The notes beneath the pieces were generated by a model that worked only from the letters and a program-made list of their open reading frames with translations, did not search any database and was not told the origin of the DNA. A DNA stretch of 64,000 nt. Origin: Streptomyces spinoverrucosus. Its GTDB lineage: Bacteria; Actinomycetota; Actinomycetes; Streptomycetales; Streptomycetaceae. The stretch is from the NCBI RefSeq assembly GCF_015712165.1, contig NZ_JADPZX010000001.1, forward strand, positions 7,763,507 through 7,827,506. The letters are read 5' to 3'. Shown here one piece after another: positions 45,235 to 54,582 of the stretch. Numbering within the stretch: position 1 is the stretch's first letter; every line of letters begins with the position of its first letter. The translations under genes and the position numbers were made by a program.

Positions 45235-46347
45235 TCAGGGGTCGCTGGTCGCCGTGCCGCCGCCCTGGGTCGGGGAGGACGGCGGCCCGGGCGTCACGGT
45301 GGGCGAGTCGCGGGCCGCGACGGCGCCGGTGCGCAGTCGGCGGCGGGCGGAGTAGCCGGCCAGGCCGACGGCCAGCAGCAGGGTGCCGCCGTAGAACAGG
45401 GGGAGCGTCCAGAAGTCGGCGCCCAGCTGGCCGATGCCGGTGAGACCGACGGCGAGGACGGCGACGGCGACGACGGTGCCCAGGGCGTTGGGGCGGCCCG
45501 GTTTGATCGCGGTGGAGCCGAGGAGGGCACCGGCGAAGGCGGGCAGCAGATAGTCGAGGCCGACACTCGGATTGCCGATCTGCTGCTGGGCCGCGAGCAG
45601 GACTCCGGCGAAGCCGACGATCAGTCCCGAGGCGGCGAACGTGTAGACGATGTACTTGCGGGTCGGGATCCCGACGAGGTCGGCGGCGCGGGGGTTCGAG
45701 CCGATGACGTACAGGTACCGGCCGAGCGGCAGTCGCTCCAGCACCAGCCAGAGGACGACCGCGAGGGCGAGGACGTAGAACGCCGGGACGGGCAGGCCGA
45801 GGAACGTGGAGTCGTAGAGGTCGGTGAAGGCGGCCGGCAGGCCCTGTGGGCCGGGAACGATCCGGCCGCCGTCGGTGATCCAGCCGGTCACGGCGTACAG
45901 CATGCTGCCGACCCCGAGGGTGGCGATGAAGGAGTCGATGTGGCCGAACTCGACGATGACGCCGTTGAGGACACCCACGACCGCCCCTCCCACGATCACC
46001 GCGAGACAGGCGAGCGGCCAGGGCCACCCGGCGTTGACGACGAGCTGCATCACCATGACGTGGGCCAGGCCGAGGCCGTAGCCGATGGAGAGGTCGAACG
46101 CCCCGGTCACGATGGGGACCATGGCGGCGAGCGCGAGGACGGCGGGGATCGACTGGTTCGACAGGATCGCGTCGACGGTGTCACCGGTGGGAAAGGTGCG
46201 CGGCAGGGCGAGCGAGAAGACCAGGGCGAGCACGGCGATGAGAGCCAGCAGGCCGTAGGCACCGATGAAGTGCCCGCCCGGCACGCCGGGGCGGCCGAGT
46301 CGGCGCCGTCGTGGCCGGGGTGAGGGCGCGGAGGGCGGTCCGGTCAT
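45235..46347 (-). CDS. Sugar-type ABC transporter permease
   Basis: The 370-residue protein has about ten membrane helices and the conserved RbsC-type motif GSNPRAADLVGIPTRKY in the cytoplasmic loop. The ATG overlaps the ATPase stop (ATGA). It probably dimerises to form the channel. Confidence 0.9.
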   Translation of the reverse strand: MTGPPSAPSPRPRRRRLGRPGVPGGHFIGAYGLLALIAVLALVFSLALPRTFPTGDTVDAILSNQSIPAVLALAAMVPIVTGAFDLSIGYGLGLAHVMVMQLVVNAGWPWPLACLAVIVGGAVVGVLNGVIVEFGHIDSFIATLGVGSMLYAVTGWITDGGRIVPGPQGLPAAFTDLYDSTFLGLPVPAFYVLALAVVLWLVLERLPLGRYLYVIGSNPRAADLVGIPTRKYIVYTFAASGLIVGFAGVLLAAQQQIGNPSVGLDYLLPAFAGALLGSTAIKPGRPNALGTVVAVAVLAVGLTGIGQLGADFWTLPLFYGGTLLLAVGLAGYSARRRLRTGAVAARDSPTVTPGPPSSPTQGGGTATSDP

Positions 46348-47897
46348 GGGCTCGTCACGGTTCCCTCGGGAGGCACGGCCGAAGCCGCGCGGGTGAGCCC
46401 GGCGACCGTCAGGGCCGGACCGCTCAACTCGGCCGCCACGGACCCGTGCACGAAGACCAGGGCACGTCGGCACACGCGCGCGACTTCCTCGAAGTCGGAG
46501 GAGATGAGCAGGGCGGAAAGGCCTGCGGCCAGCGCCTCGTCGAGCAGGTGGTGGATCGCGGCCTTGGCCCCGATGTCCACGCTCGCGGTCGGTTCCTCGA
46601 GGATCAGCAGTCGCGGCCTCAGCCGCAGCCAGCGGCCGATCATGACCTTCTGCTGGTTTCCGCCGGACAGGGTCGCGATGGGGGCTTCGCTGTCGCGCGG
46701 ACGCACCGAGAACCGTTCGATCAGGGCGGCGGCCTCGGCGCGTTCACGGCGGGGACTGATCAAGTGCGGTACCGGCGAGCGTTCGGCGCGGGGGTTGGGA
46801 AGGAGGTTCTCCCTTACGGTGAGGTCTTCCGCGCAGCCTTCCAACTGCCTGTCGCCGGACACGAGTCCGACACCGAGACCGACGGCGTCGGCGACCTTGT
46901 GGGGACGGTACGGCCTGCCGTCGAGGAGCACCCGCCCGTCGAGGACGGGCCGGCAGCCGGCGAGGGCTCGCCCCAACTGCAGGTGCCCGGCACCGGTGAG
47001 GCCGACCAGACCGAGCACCTCCCCGGCCCCGAGTTCCAGGCTGACCGGTCCCACGCCGGTGGTCCGTACGCCGTCCAGGGTCAGGACGGAGGCGCCGCCG
47101 GCGGGGACCGTGGCGGGGCGGTGTTCGGTCAGTTCCGCACCGACGATGTCGTGCACCAGACGGCCGGGGCTGTGGTCCGCGAGCAGGCCGTGGCTGACGA
47201 GGCGACCGTCGCGCAGGACGGCGAAGGTGTCGGCGACCTCGTACACCTCGTCCAGGCGGTGGCTGACGTAGAGGATGCCGTGCCCCCGGTCGCGCAGGGC
47301 GTGCAGGACGCGGAAGAGCCGGGCGCAGTCCGTGGCGGGCAGCCGGGCGGTCGGCTCGTCGAGGACGATGAGCTTCGCCCGCGCCGCCAGGGCCCGGGCG
47401 ATGGCGACCAGCGAACGCTCGGCCGGGGCCAGCCGGGCGAGCGGCTCGTCGGGGTCGAGATGCGCGGCGACGGTGCGCAGGGCCTCGGTGCACTGCTCCC
47501 GGGTCCGGCGCCAGGAGATCAGTCCGGCACGGCGCGGATACCCGGTGCTCAGGGCGATGTTCTCGGCGACCGTCATCCACTCCACGAGACCGAGGTCCTG
47601 GTGGATGAAGGACATGCCGCGGGAGGCTGCGTGACTGCCGAGCGGGTGCCCGTCCACGCTGATCTGTCCCGCCTCGGCGTGGTGGACGCCCGCGAGCACC
47701 TTGATGAGCGTGGACTTTCCGGCTCCGTTGGGGCCGAGGAGGGCGAGGACGCTGCCGGCGTGGACATCGAGGTCGACCCCGGCCAGGGCGAGAGTCCCGC
47801 CGAACCGCTTGGTGAGGCCGCGGATACGGACCAGAGGCTCTGTCCCGAAGGGCGCAACCGCCTTCGCAGAAGTGCCGGGAGCGTCGTGCACGGACAT
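46344..47897 (-). CDS. Sugar-type ABC transporter ATP-binding protein with two nucleotide-binding domains
   Basis: The 517-residue protein holds two ABC domains. The first has a normal Walker A (GPNGAGKS) and Walker B (LIVLDEPTA), with the signature degenerated to RLAPAERS. The second has a degenerate Walker A (GLTGAGHLQL) and an intact signature LSGGNQQ. This complementary loss is typical of RbsA/XylG/MglA proteins. It is the first gene of the operon. The ATG at 47897 is chosen; GTG 47935 or TTG 47957 would add 13-20 residues that overlap a tandem repeat. Confidence 0.9.
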   Translation of the reverse strand: MSVHDAPGTSAKAVAPFGTEPLVRIRGLTKRFGGTLALAGVDLDVHAGSVLALLGPNGAGKSTLIKVLAGVHHAEAGQISVDGHPLGSHAASRGMSFIHQDLGLVEWMTVAENIALSTGYPRRAGLISWRRTREQCTEALRTVAAHLDPDEPLARLAPAERSLVAIARALAARAKLIVLDEPTARLPATDCARLFRVLHALRDRGHGILYVSHRLDEVYEVADTFAVLRDGRLVSHGLLADHSPGRLVHDIVGAELTEHRPATVPAGGASVLTLDGVRTTGVGPVSLELGAGEVLGLVGLTGAGHLQLGRALAGCRPVLDGRVLLDGRPYRPHKVADAVGLGVGLVSGDRQLEGCAEDLTVRENLLPNPRAERSPVPHLISPRRERAEAAALIERFSVRPRDSEAPIATLSGGNQQKVMIGRWLRLRPRLLILEEPTASVDIGAKAAIHHLLDEALAAGLSALLISSDFEEVARVCRRALVFVHGSVAAELSGPALTVAGLTRAASAVPPEGTVTSP

Positions 47898-47927
47898 CTC
47901 CGGGGGTCGGCCTGGCGAGTTCTTCCC

Positions 47928-47965
47928 GAGTTCCACAAGTGATGCTGAGTTCCACAAGTGATGCT
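47928..47965. repeat. Perfect 19-nt tandem duplication upstream of the sugar ABC operon
   Basis: GAGTTCCACAAGTGATGCT is present twice in a row (47928-47946 and 47947-47965). It lies 31-68 nt before the ATPase start, where a repressor would act. Two identical tandem copies fit a dimeric regulator site, for instance for a ROK or LacI protein. Confidence 0.75.
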
Positions 47966-48033
47966 AATGGGATGAATTACCTGTTTTCAGGTGCTCCGGC
48001 TCTGTTACCGCCTTTTGTGACTCTGACGGGTCA

Positions 48034-48049
48034 GCGGGCGGTCGCCCGC
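48034..48049. terminator. GC hairpin after the SpoIIE-type gene
   Basis: GCGGGCG-GT-CGCCCGC lies 11 nt after the stop codon at 48060 and points in the direction of transcription. With a 2-nt loop the stem would open slightly, but it is a plausible terminator. Confidence 0.55.
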
Positions 48050-48059
48050 CGGATCCGCC

Positions 48060-50915
48060 TCATGCGACAAGCCCGCATTCCGCCCAGATGACCTTGCCCT
48101 CCGGCGTGTAGCGCGTGCCCCAGCCCTGCGAGAGCTGCGCGACGAGGAACAGGCCGCGGCCGCCCTCGTCGGTGCTCGCCGCCCGGCGCAGATGCGGCGC
48201 GGTGTTGCTGGTGTCGGAGACCTCGCAGATCAGGGCGCGGTCGCGGAGCAGCCGTACCCGGATGGGCCCGGAGCCGTGCCGGATGGCGTTCGTGACCAGC
48301 TCGCTGAGCACCAGTTCCGCGGCGAACGCCACCTCGTCGAGTCCCCAGTCGGCCAGCTGCCGAACGGCCGAGGCGCGGACGTCGCTGACGAGGGCGGGGT
48401 CGGCGGGCAGGTCCCAGGCGGCGACCCGACGGGGGTCCAGGGCGTGGGTGCGGGCGACGAGCAGGGCGATGTCGTCGTGCGGGTGCGCGGGCGCCACCGT
48501 CTCCAGGACTGCCCGGCAGGTGTCGTCGGGTGCGCGCTCCGGGTGGGCAAGGACGATGCGCAGCTGGTCGAGGACCTCGTCGACGTCGCGATGCCGGTCC
48601 TCGATGAGTCCGTCGGTGTAGAGGACCAGCTGACTGCCCTCGGGGACATGGAACTCGGCGGATTCGAAGGGCAGACCCCCGAGGCCGAGCGGGGGCCCGG
48701 CGGGCAGGTCGGGGAAGGAAACGGTGCCGTCGGGTTGGACCAGGGCGGGCGGTGGGTGGCCGGCGCGGGCCATGGTGCACCGCTGTGAGGTCGGGTCGTA
48801 GACGACGTACAGGCACGTCGCGCCGATGATGCCGGTGCCGCCGGCGTCGGGTTCCTCCCGGTCCAGGCGCACGGTGAGGTTGTCGAGGTGGGTGAGGACC
48901 TCGTCCGGGGCGAAGTCGAGTTCGGCGAAGCTGCGGGCGGCGGTGCGCAGTCGGCCCATGGTGGCGGCGGACAGCATGCCGTGGCCGACGACGTCACCGA
49001 CGAGGAGGCCGATGCGGGTGCCAGAGAGGGGAATGACGTCGTACCAGTCCCCGCCCACGTCGGATTCGGCGGGCAGATAGCGATGGGCGACCTCGACGGC
49101 GTCCTGGTCGGGTATCCCGTGCGGGAGCAGGCTGCGCTGCAGGGCCAGGACCATGGTGCGTTCGTGCGTGTAACGCCGGGCGTTGTCGATGGACAGCGCG
49201 GCGCGGTTGGCGAGTTCCTGGGCCAGGGAGCGGTCGTCGTCCCCGAAGGGGGCGGGGTCCTGGGCGCGGTAGAAGCTGGCGACGCCCAGGACGACGCCCC
49301 GGGCGAGAAGGGGGGCCGCGATGAGGGAGTGGACGTGGGCCGGCAGCCGTTCGGCGATCCGGCCGGCGGCGGCGTTCAGGTCGGGTTCCAGCACTGCCTG
49401 CCCACTCGTCAGGCACCGCAGCTGGGGCGCGGTGGGGTCGAGGCCGACCTGCTTGCCGACCGGGAGGAAGGGGCTGTCGTCGCGGAAGCCGTGCACCACC
49501 GTACGGCGCAGATCGCCGAGGGGGTCGGCGGCCTCCTCGCCGCGCAGCACGGCCTCGGGCAGGTCGATCGTGACGAAGTCGGCCAGTCCCGGGACCGCCG
49601 TCTCGGCCAGTTCCTCGGCGGTGCGGCGCACGTCCAGGGTGGTACCGATGCGGGCGCTCGCCTCGGACAGCAGTTCCAGGCGGCGGCGCGCGGCCACGGC
49701 GTACGTCCCCACGCGCGGCTCGCCCAGCAGCACCAGTCCTCTCGTGGCGGGCGGGGGGCCGAGGTGATCGCCCGGTACGCGGCCCGCCCCGACGGTCGTG
49801 ACGCCGCGGCCGCCCGCGGCGACCCCGTCGGGTACGGCGTCGGGGAGCGCACCGGACACCTGGGAGATGAAGAGCCGCCCGGCGGGAGCGGTCGTCCCGG
49901 ACGGCGAGCCGGCGGTGGGGACGGCAGCCTCGGCGGGGAGGACCGGCAGCTTCTCGACCATGCGTGGGACGGTGAGGGGCCCACGCGGTGAGGGGCCCGC
50001 GACAACGGCCTCGATCGCGATGCCCTCCACTCCGGAGGCACTCGTCATCGGGCGGCTCACCAGCGTGACCCGTCGGCCGCCCGGCAGGGACACGTCGACG
50101 GCGGCGCGCTGCGCACAGGAGATCAGCTCGGCGGCCCTCTCCATGAGGATCGCCCAGTCACGGGGGTGCAGCCCGAGGGCCAGTTCGTCCACCCCGACGC
50201 TGTGGCGCAGACCGTCGGCGGACTGGGCCTCGGTGTCCAGATACGCCCGCAGCAGAGCTCGCTCACGCCGGGAACTCTGCTCCAGCAGCCGCCGCTCGAT
50301 GGCGTCGGCCGCCTTGCGTATCAGGTCGGCCAGCGCCGGGTCCTCGGCGGTGCGCGGATAGCCGAAGCACAGCACGCCCTCGATGTGGCCGCTGAGCGGG
50401 TCACGGACGGGCAGCGCACGGCAGGCGCTGGCCTGGGAGCGCTCGGCGAAGTGCTCGGCGCCGTAGACCCGGATGAGTTGCCGTTCCACCAGGGCGAGAC
50501 CGATGCCGTTGGTGCCGGCGACCTGCTCGGCGAACACGAATCCCGGCACGCGCTGGATCGCCGGGAGGCTTCTGGCCAGGGACGCGTCTCCGAAACGGCG
50601 CAGGAGGACCGTACCGTTCGGGTCGGCGAGGGAGATGTTCATCGCGCTGCCGGCGAACCTGGCCTGCAGCCGGTCGAGCACGGGGAGGGCCGCTCTGACG
50701 ATGCGGTCGTCCGCGTCGAAGTCCTCCCGGAAGGGCAGGTCGGCCTGGTCCGGCGACAGCCCCAGGGACCGGCAGCGCTGCCAGGAACTCAGGATCGGCG
50801 TGCGCACACCCCCGACGATCGGCTCACCCTGCAGAAACCGCTCACGGAAACCGGCGGGCCCTGCGCCGCCTGCCGCACGCCCCGTCGGTATCGGTGCCCC
50901 GCCGAACCGAACCAC
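48060..50915 (-). CDS. Large SpoIIE/RsbU-type PPM phosphatase with GAF and RsbW-like kinase domains
   Basis: The 951-residue protein has an N-terminal GAF region of the DhaR type (TPILSSWQRC, about 50-210), a second GAF domain (about 410-580), a PPM phosphatase domain (about 590-800, with GGDWYDVI, VGDVVGHG and HDDIALLV) and a C-terminal HATPase domain of the RsbW type (about 825-951, SELVTNAIRHG and GGRGLFLV). The phosphatase should dephosphorylate an anti-anti-sigma protein while the kinase phosphorylates it. The best start is GTG 50915 with GAGG upstream; TTG 50942 is also possible. Confidence 0.88.
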   Translation of the reverse strand: MVRFGGAPIPTGRAAGGAGPAGFRERFLQGEPIVGGVRTPILSSWQRCRSLGLSPDQADLPFREDFDADDRIVRAALPVLDRLQARFAGSAMNISLADPNGTVLLRRFGDASLARSLPAIQRVPGFVFAEQVAGTNGIGLALVERQLIRVYGAEHFAERSQASACRALPVRDPLSGHIEGVLCFGYPRTAEDPALADLIRKAADAIERRLLEQSSRRERALLRAYLDTEAQSADGLRHSVGVDELALGLHPRDWAILMERAAELISCAQRAAVDVSLPGGRRVTLVSRPMTSASGVEGIAIEAVVAGPSPRGPLTVPRMVEKLPVLPAEAAVPTAGSPSGTTAPAGRLFISQVSGALPDAVPDGVAAGGRGVTTVGAGRVPGDHLGPPPATRGLVLLGEPRVGTYAVAARRRLELLSEASARIGTTLDVRRTAEELAETAVPGLADFVTIDLPEAVLRGEEAADPLGDLRRTVVHGFRDDSPFLPVGKQVGLDPTAPQLRCLTSGQAVLEPDLNAAAGRIAERLPAHVHSLIAAPLLARGVVLGVASFYRAQDPAPFGDDDRSLAQELANRAALSIDNARRYTHERTMVLALQRSLLPHGIPDQDAVEVAHRYLPAESDVGGDWYDVIPLSGTRIGLLVGDVVGHGMLSAATMGRLRTAARSFAELDFAPDEVLTHLDNLTVRLDREEPDAGGTGIIGATCLYVVYDPTSQRCTMARAGHPPPALVQPDGTVSFPDLPAGPPLGLGGLPFESAEFHVPEGSQLVLYTDGLIEDRHRDVDEVLDQLRIVLAHPERAPDDTCRAVLETVAPAHPHDDIALLVARTHALDPRRVAAWDLPADPALVSDVRASAVRQLADWGLDEVAFAAELVLSELVTNAIRHGSGPIRVRLLRDRALICEVSDTSNTAPHLRRAASTDEGGRGLFLVAQLSQGWGTRYTPEGKVIWAECGLVA

Positions 50916-51058
50916 GCTTCGCCTCACTCGCGTCTTACACAATCCGCTTTTCGGAAATATCCGGCAACCATGAGGATACGGGCATTAGGGGCGTGAGTCA
51001 TTGATCGAGAGCTTGCTCAGGCGCAGTGACCCGGCTGTCCGGTCGTCGCAAGGGGCAC

Positions 51059-51964
51059 TCACTCGCCGCGCAGCGCCTCGATCACCGGCGAGAACGTCTC
51101 CATGTAGGGCCCCAGCACGGTCAGATACGAGAACCCGTACCGCTCCCGCTGCCGCCGCACCTGGTCGACGATCTCGTCCAGCGTCCCGATCAGGACGATG
51201 GGCAGCTCCAGTGCCTGCTCCGGGCTCAGGTGCGGCACATGGGGCAGCATCGGCCGGATCGCCCCCTCGCGGTCCTCGGTGACGACCACCATCTGGATGA
51301 GCACGTTCAGCTCGGCGGGCTCCTTGCGCCCCTCGGCCAGCCGCCGGTACGTGGCGACGCGCTCGTCGAGCTCCTCGGCCGTGACCGGCGCCAGCGCCCC
51401 CGTCGTACTGCCGGGCACGGAGCGCGCTCCGGTGAACGCCGCGATGTCGGCGTGCTCGGCGGTCAGCTTCAGCATCCGGTCGCCGCCCGCGCCGATCAGC
51501 AGCGGTACGCGCGGCCGCTGCACGGGCCGAGGCTGGTGCTCCTGCGAGCCGAGCAGCCGCTCCAGCTCCTCGACGGTGCGCCGCAGATGGTCCACCCGTT
51601 CGCCGGGGGAGCCCCAGGGCAGCCCGGCCGTCTCGTGCTCCGCCTGTACGTAGCCGGTGCCGAGGCCCAGTTCGAGGCGGCCGCCGGTGAGGGCGTCCGT
51701 GGTGGCCACTTCGCGGGCCAGCAGGGCGGGGTTCCAGAAGCCGGCGTTGAGCACGAACGTGCCGAGGCGCGGCCGCTCGGTCGCCGCGGCGGCGGCCGCC
51801 AGGGCCGGGAAGGGGGCGGGCATGCCCAGGTGGTCGGGGACGAGGAGGACGTCGTAGCCGAGTTCCTCGGCCCGGCGGCACTTGGCGCGCCACTCCCCGG
51901 CGGGCGCGGGACTGACGAGGTTGACGCCGAAGCGGAACGGACGCGGCATGAACTCTCGCGGCAT
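51059..51964 (-). CDS. F420-dependent LLM-class oxidoreductase
   Basis: The 301-residue protein is a luciferase-like monooxygenase (TIM barrel), with FVLNAGFWNPALLAREV and GGRLELGLGTG, the regions that contact the deazaflavin. It probably uses F420 and not FMN, as most streptomycete members do. The substrate is unknown. The first 15 nt of the gene region, including start and ribosome site (GAGAGTTCATGCCGC), are duplicated in tandem. The upstream start at 51964 with GAGGAG is preferred. Confidence 0.88.
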   Translation of the reverse strand: MPREFMPRPFRFGVNLVSPAPAGEWRAKCRRAEELGYDVLLVPDHLGMPAPFPALAAAAAATERPRLGTFVLNAGFWNPALLAREVATTDALTGGRLELGLGTGYVQAEHETAGLPWGSPGERVDHLRRTVEELERLLGSQEHQPRPVQRPRVPLLIGAGGDRMLKLTAEHADIAAFTGARSVPGSTTGALAPVTAEELDERVATYRRLAEGRKEPAELNVLIQMVVVTEDREGAIRPMLPHVPHLSPEQALELPIVLIGTLDEIVDQVRRQRERYGFSYLTVLGPYMETFSPVIEALRGE

Positions 51965-52010
51965 GAACTCTCCTCGGGATCAAGCGACTTGAGCATGTGC
52001 CGCCATTCCA

Positions 52011-54578
52011 TCACTCGTGCGCGATCGCTGCCAGCACGTTCATCCGCGACGCCCGCAACGCCGGCAGCAGCGCCGCCACGACCCCGACCACCGCCGAGCC
52101 GATCACGACCGCGACGATCGTGCCCCACGGGATCGCGAGCGCCGTCATGCCCTCCAGCGCCAGCACCTGCTGGGTGCACAGACCCCACACCAGCCCAAGG
52201 GCGAGCCCGAGCACCGCGCCGAACACCGCGATCACCACCGACTCCAGCCGGATCATCCGGCGCAGCTGCCGTCGGGCGAGGCCGATGGCCCGCAGCAGTC
52301 CGATCTCCCGGGTGCGCTCGACGACGGACAGGGCGAGGGTGTTGACCACACCCAGCACGGCGATGATGATCGCCAGCCCGAGCAGGGCGTACACGAGGTA
52401 GAGCAGTACCGCGATCTGGTCGTGGACCAGCTGCTTGTAGTCGGCCAGGTCCCGCACCTGCACCTGCGGATACGCGTCCAGCGTCGACTCCAGGCCGCCG
52501 CGCAGATCGTCCGCGGCGGTGCCGGGCGAGCCGTTGACGTACAGCGCGGAGTCCTGTGCGCCCGGGGCATGGCGCTCCAGGGTGGCGAGCCCGAAGTAGA
52601 TCCCGCCCTGCATGCCGAAGCCCTCGCCGGACGCCTGGTCGGTCAGCGCGCCGACGGTCAGTTCCGCCGTGCGTCCGCCCTGGAACTCGACGGGGATCGT
52701 GCTGCCGACCCGCACACCGTGGTCCCGCGCGAAGTCCCGGTCCATCGCCATCCGCCCGGGGGCCAGCGCGGCGGCGCTGTCGCCTTGGGCGTAGGTGACG
52801 TTGGCAACCTCGTCGAGCTCCGGGTCGTAGCCGGCGGCCGTCGTCCGGACGCGGTCGCCGTCGGGGAGGGCCATGGCGATCGGCGCGAACCGCGAGCGCA
52901 CCACCAGGCCGACGCCCTCGGTCTCGAGCACCCGCTGGGTGACCTCCTGCGGGAAGGGCACGAAGTTGGCGTTCTGGAGCACGAAGTCCGCGCCCAGCGT
53001 CCGGTCGATCTGCTCGTCGAACGACTTCGTCATCGAGGCGCTCGCCACCGACATCCCGCCGACCAGCGCGAGCCCCACCATGAGCGCGGCAGCGGTGGCG
53101 CCGGTACGACGGGGGTTGCGCAGGGCGTTGCGCTGGCTCATCCGCCCGATCGAACGGAACAACGCCGGGAACCACCCGCCCAGCACCCGGATCACCGGCC
53201 GTACCAGCAACGGCCCGGCGATCACGGTCGCGACCAGCGTCAGGACGACCCCGAGGCCGAGCAGGGACGCGGCCGACCCGGTGTCGGACGCCACGACACA
53301 ACCCGCCAGCGCGGCCACCCCGGCCGCACCGACGAGCGCGCCCACGATCGCGCGCACCTTGAGCGGCCGGCCCACCCCGGCGACCTCCGCGTCCGCGAGC
53401 GCCGCCATCGGCGAGACGGCGGCGGCGCGGCGGGCCGGGAGGTACGCGGCGACGAAGGTGACGCCGACTCCGACGACGTACGCCGTCACGGGTGTCACCC
53501 AGGCGATGACCATCTCGGTGGACTTGATGTTCATGCCGAGCGCGCCCATCAGCTCGATCAGCCCGGCGGCGAGCGCGATCCCGGCGGCCAGGCCCAGCGT
53601 CGAGCCGACCAGGCCGAGCAGCAGCGCCTCGGTGAGGACCGAGCGGCGGACCTGGCGGCGGTCGGCGCCCAGCGCGCGCAGCAGGCCCAGTTCGCGGGTG
53701 CGCTGCGCGATCAGCATGGAGAAGGTGTTGACGATCAGGAACACGCCCACCAGCACGGCGATCCCGGCGAAGCCGAGCATCACCCACTTGATGATGTCGA
53801 GGAAGCCGCCGAGCTGTTCGACGTCCGACTGGGCCTGTTCGCCGGCGGTGCGGAAGTCGTAGCGGCCGGTGCCGAGCGTGGCCGCCACGCGCTCCTTGAG
53901 CGTTTCGTCGCTGACGCCCGGCGCCGCGTCCACGGTGATGGCGGTGGCGCCCTCAGGGTCTGCGAGGAGCTTGGTCTGCGCGGTCGGCGTGTCCACGAAC
54001 AGCAGCGCGGCACCGGGGTTGGTGGTGGTGAAGGTGACGATGCCGACGACCTGGACCTTGAACGAGCCCGGTGCCGCGATCACCGTCAGGGTGTCGCCGA
54101 CTTGTACGTTCGCACGCTCGGCCGTCTCGGAGTCGAGCAGTGCCTCGGTGGGCCCGCGCGGGGCGTGACCCGAGGTCAGCTCCACGGGGCTGCGCTCGGT
54201 CGGGTTCCAGTTGTTGCCGAGCGTGGGCGCGCCGGTCGTCGGGCTGACCGGCTCGTTGCGGTCGTCGACGACGGTGATGTTCTGGACCTCGACCTCCGCG
54301 CGGGCGGCGGCCACGCCGTCGACCCGGGCGACCCGCTCGGCGAGGTCCGCCGCCAGGGTGGCCGTCGCGCCGGACGGCACCGCCTCGTCGAGGGTCTCCC
54401 GGGGACTGACGGTGACGTCGGCCGCGGTCGAGGCGAAGAGCCGGTCGAACGTGCGGCTGACGGTGTCGGAGAAGATCAGGCTGCCCGCGACGAACGCGAC
54501 GGACAACAGCACCGCAAGCGCAGAGAGGAGCAGCCGCCCCTTGTGGGCGAGGAAGCTTCTGAGCGTCGCCTTCAGCAC
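52011..54578 (-). CDS. FtsX/MacB-type ABC transporter permease
   Basis: The 855-residue protein has two FtsX-type permease halves (helices near residues 16-36, 255-400 and 725-850) with large extracellular domains between. Such permeases mechanically move lipids, lipoproteins or peptides with a MacB-type ATPase. It follows the ATPase gene by 4 nt and starts at GTG 54578. The protein resembles known streptomycete peptide-resistance transporters, but no regulator is beside it. Confidence 0.9.
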   Translation of the reverse strand: MLKATLRSFLAHKGRLLLSALAVLLSVAFVAGSLIFSDTVSRTFDRLFASTAADVTVSPRETLDEAVPSGATATLAADLAERVARVDGVAAARAEVEVQNITVVDDRNEPVSPTTGAPTLGNNWNPTERSPVELTSGHAPRGPTEALLDSETAERANVQVGDTLTVIAAPGSFKVQVVGIVTFTTTNPGAALLFVDTPTAQTKLLADPEGATAITVDAAPGVSDETLKERVAATLGTGRYDFRTAGEQAQSDVEQLGGFLDIIKWVMLGFAGIAVLVGVFLIVNTFSMLIAQRTRELGLLRALGADRRQVRRSVLTEALLLGLVGSTLGLAAGIALAAGLIELMGALGMNIKSTEMVIAWVTPVTAYVVGVGVTFVAAYLPARRAAAVSPMAALADAEVAGVGRPLKVRAIVGALVGAAGVAALAGCVVASDTGSAASLLGLGVVLTLVATVIAGPLLVRPVIRVLGGWFPALFRSIGRMSQRNALRNPRRTGATAAALMVGLALVGGMSVASASMTKSFDEQIDRTLGADFVLQNANFVPFPQEVTQRVLETEGVGLVVRSRFAPIAMALPDGDRVRTTAAGYDPELDEVANVTYAQGDSAAALAPGRMAMDRDFARDHGVRVGSTIPVEFQGGRTAELTVGALTDQASGEGFGMQGGIYFGLATLERHAPGAQDSALYVNGSPGTAADDLRGGLESTLDAYPQVQVRDLADYKQLVHDQIAVLLYLVYALLGLAIIIAVLGVVNTLALSVVERTREIGLLRAIGLARRQLRRMIRLESVVIAVFGAVLGLALGLVWGLCTQQVLALEGMTALAIPWGTIVAVVIGSAVVGVVAALLPALRASRMNVLAAIAHE

Positions 54579-54582
54579 GGGT

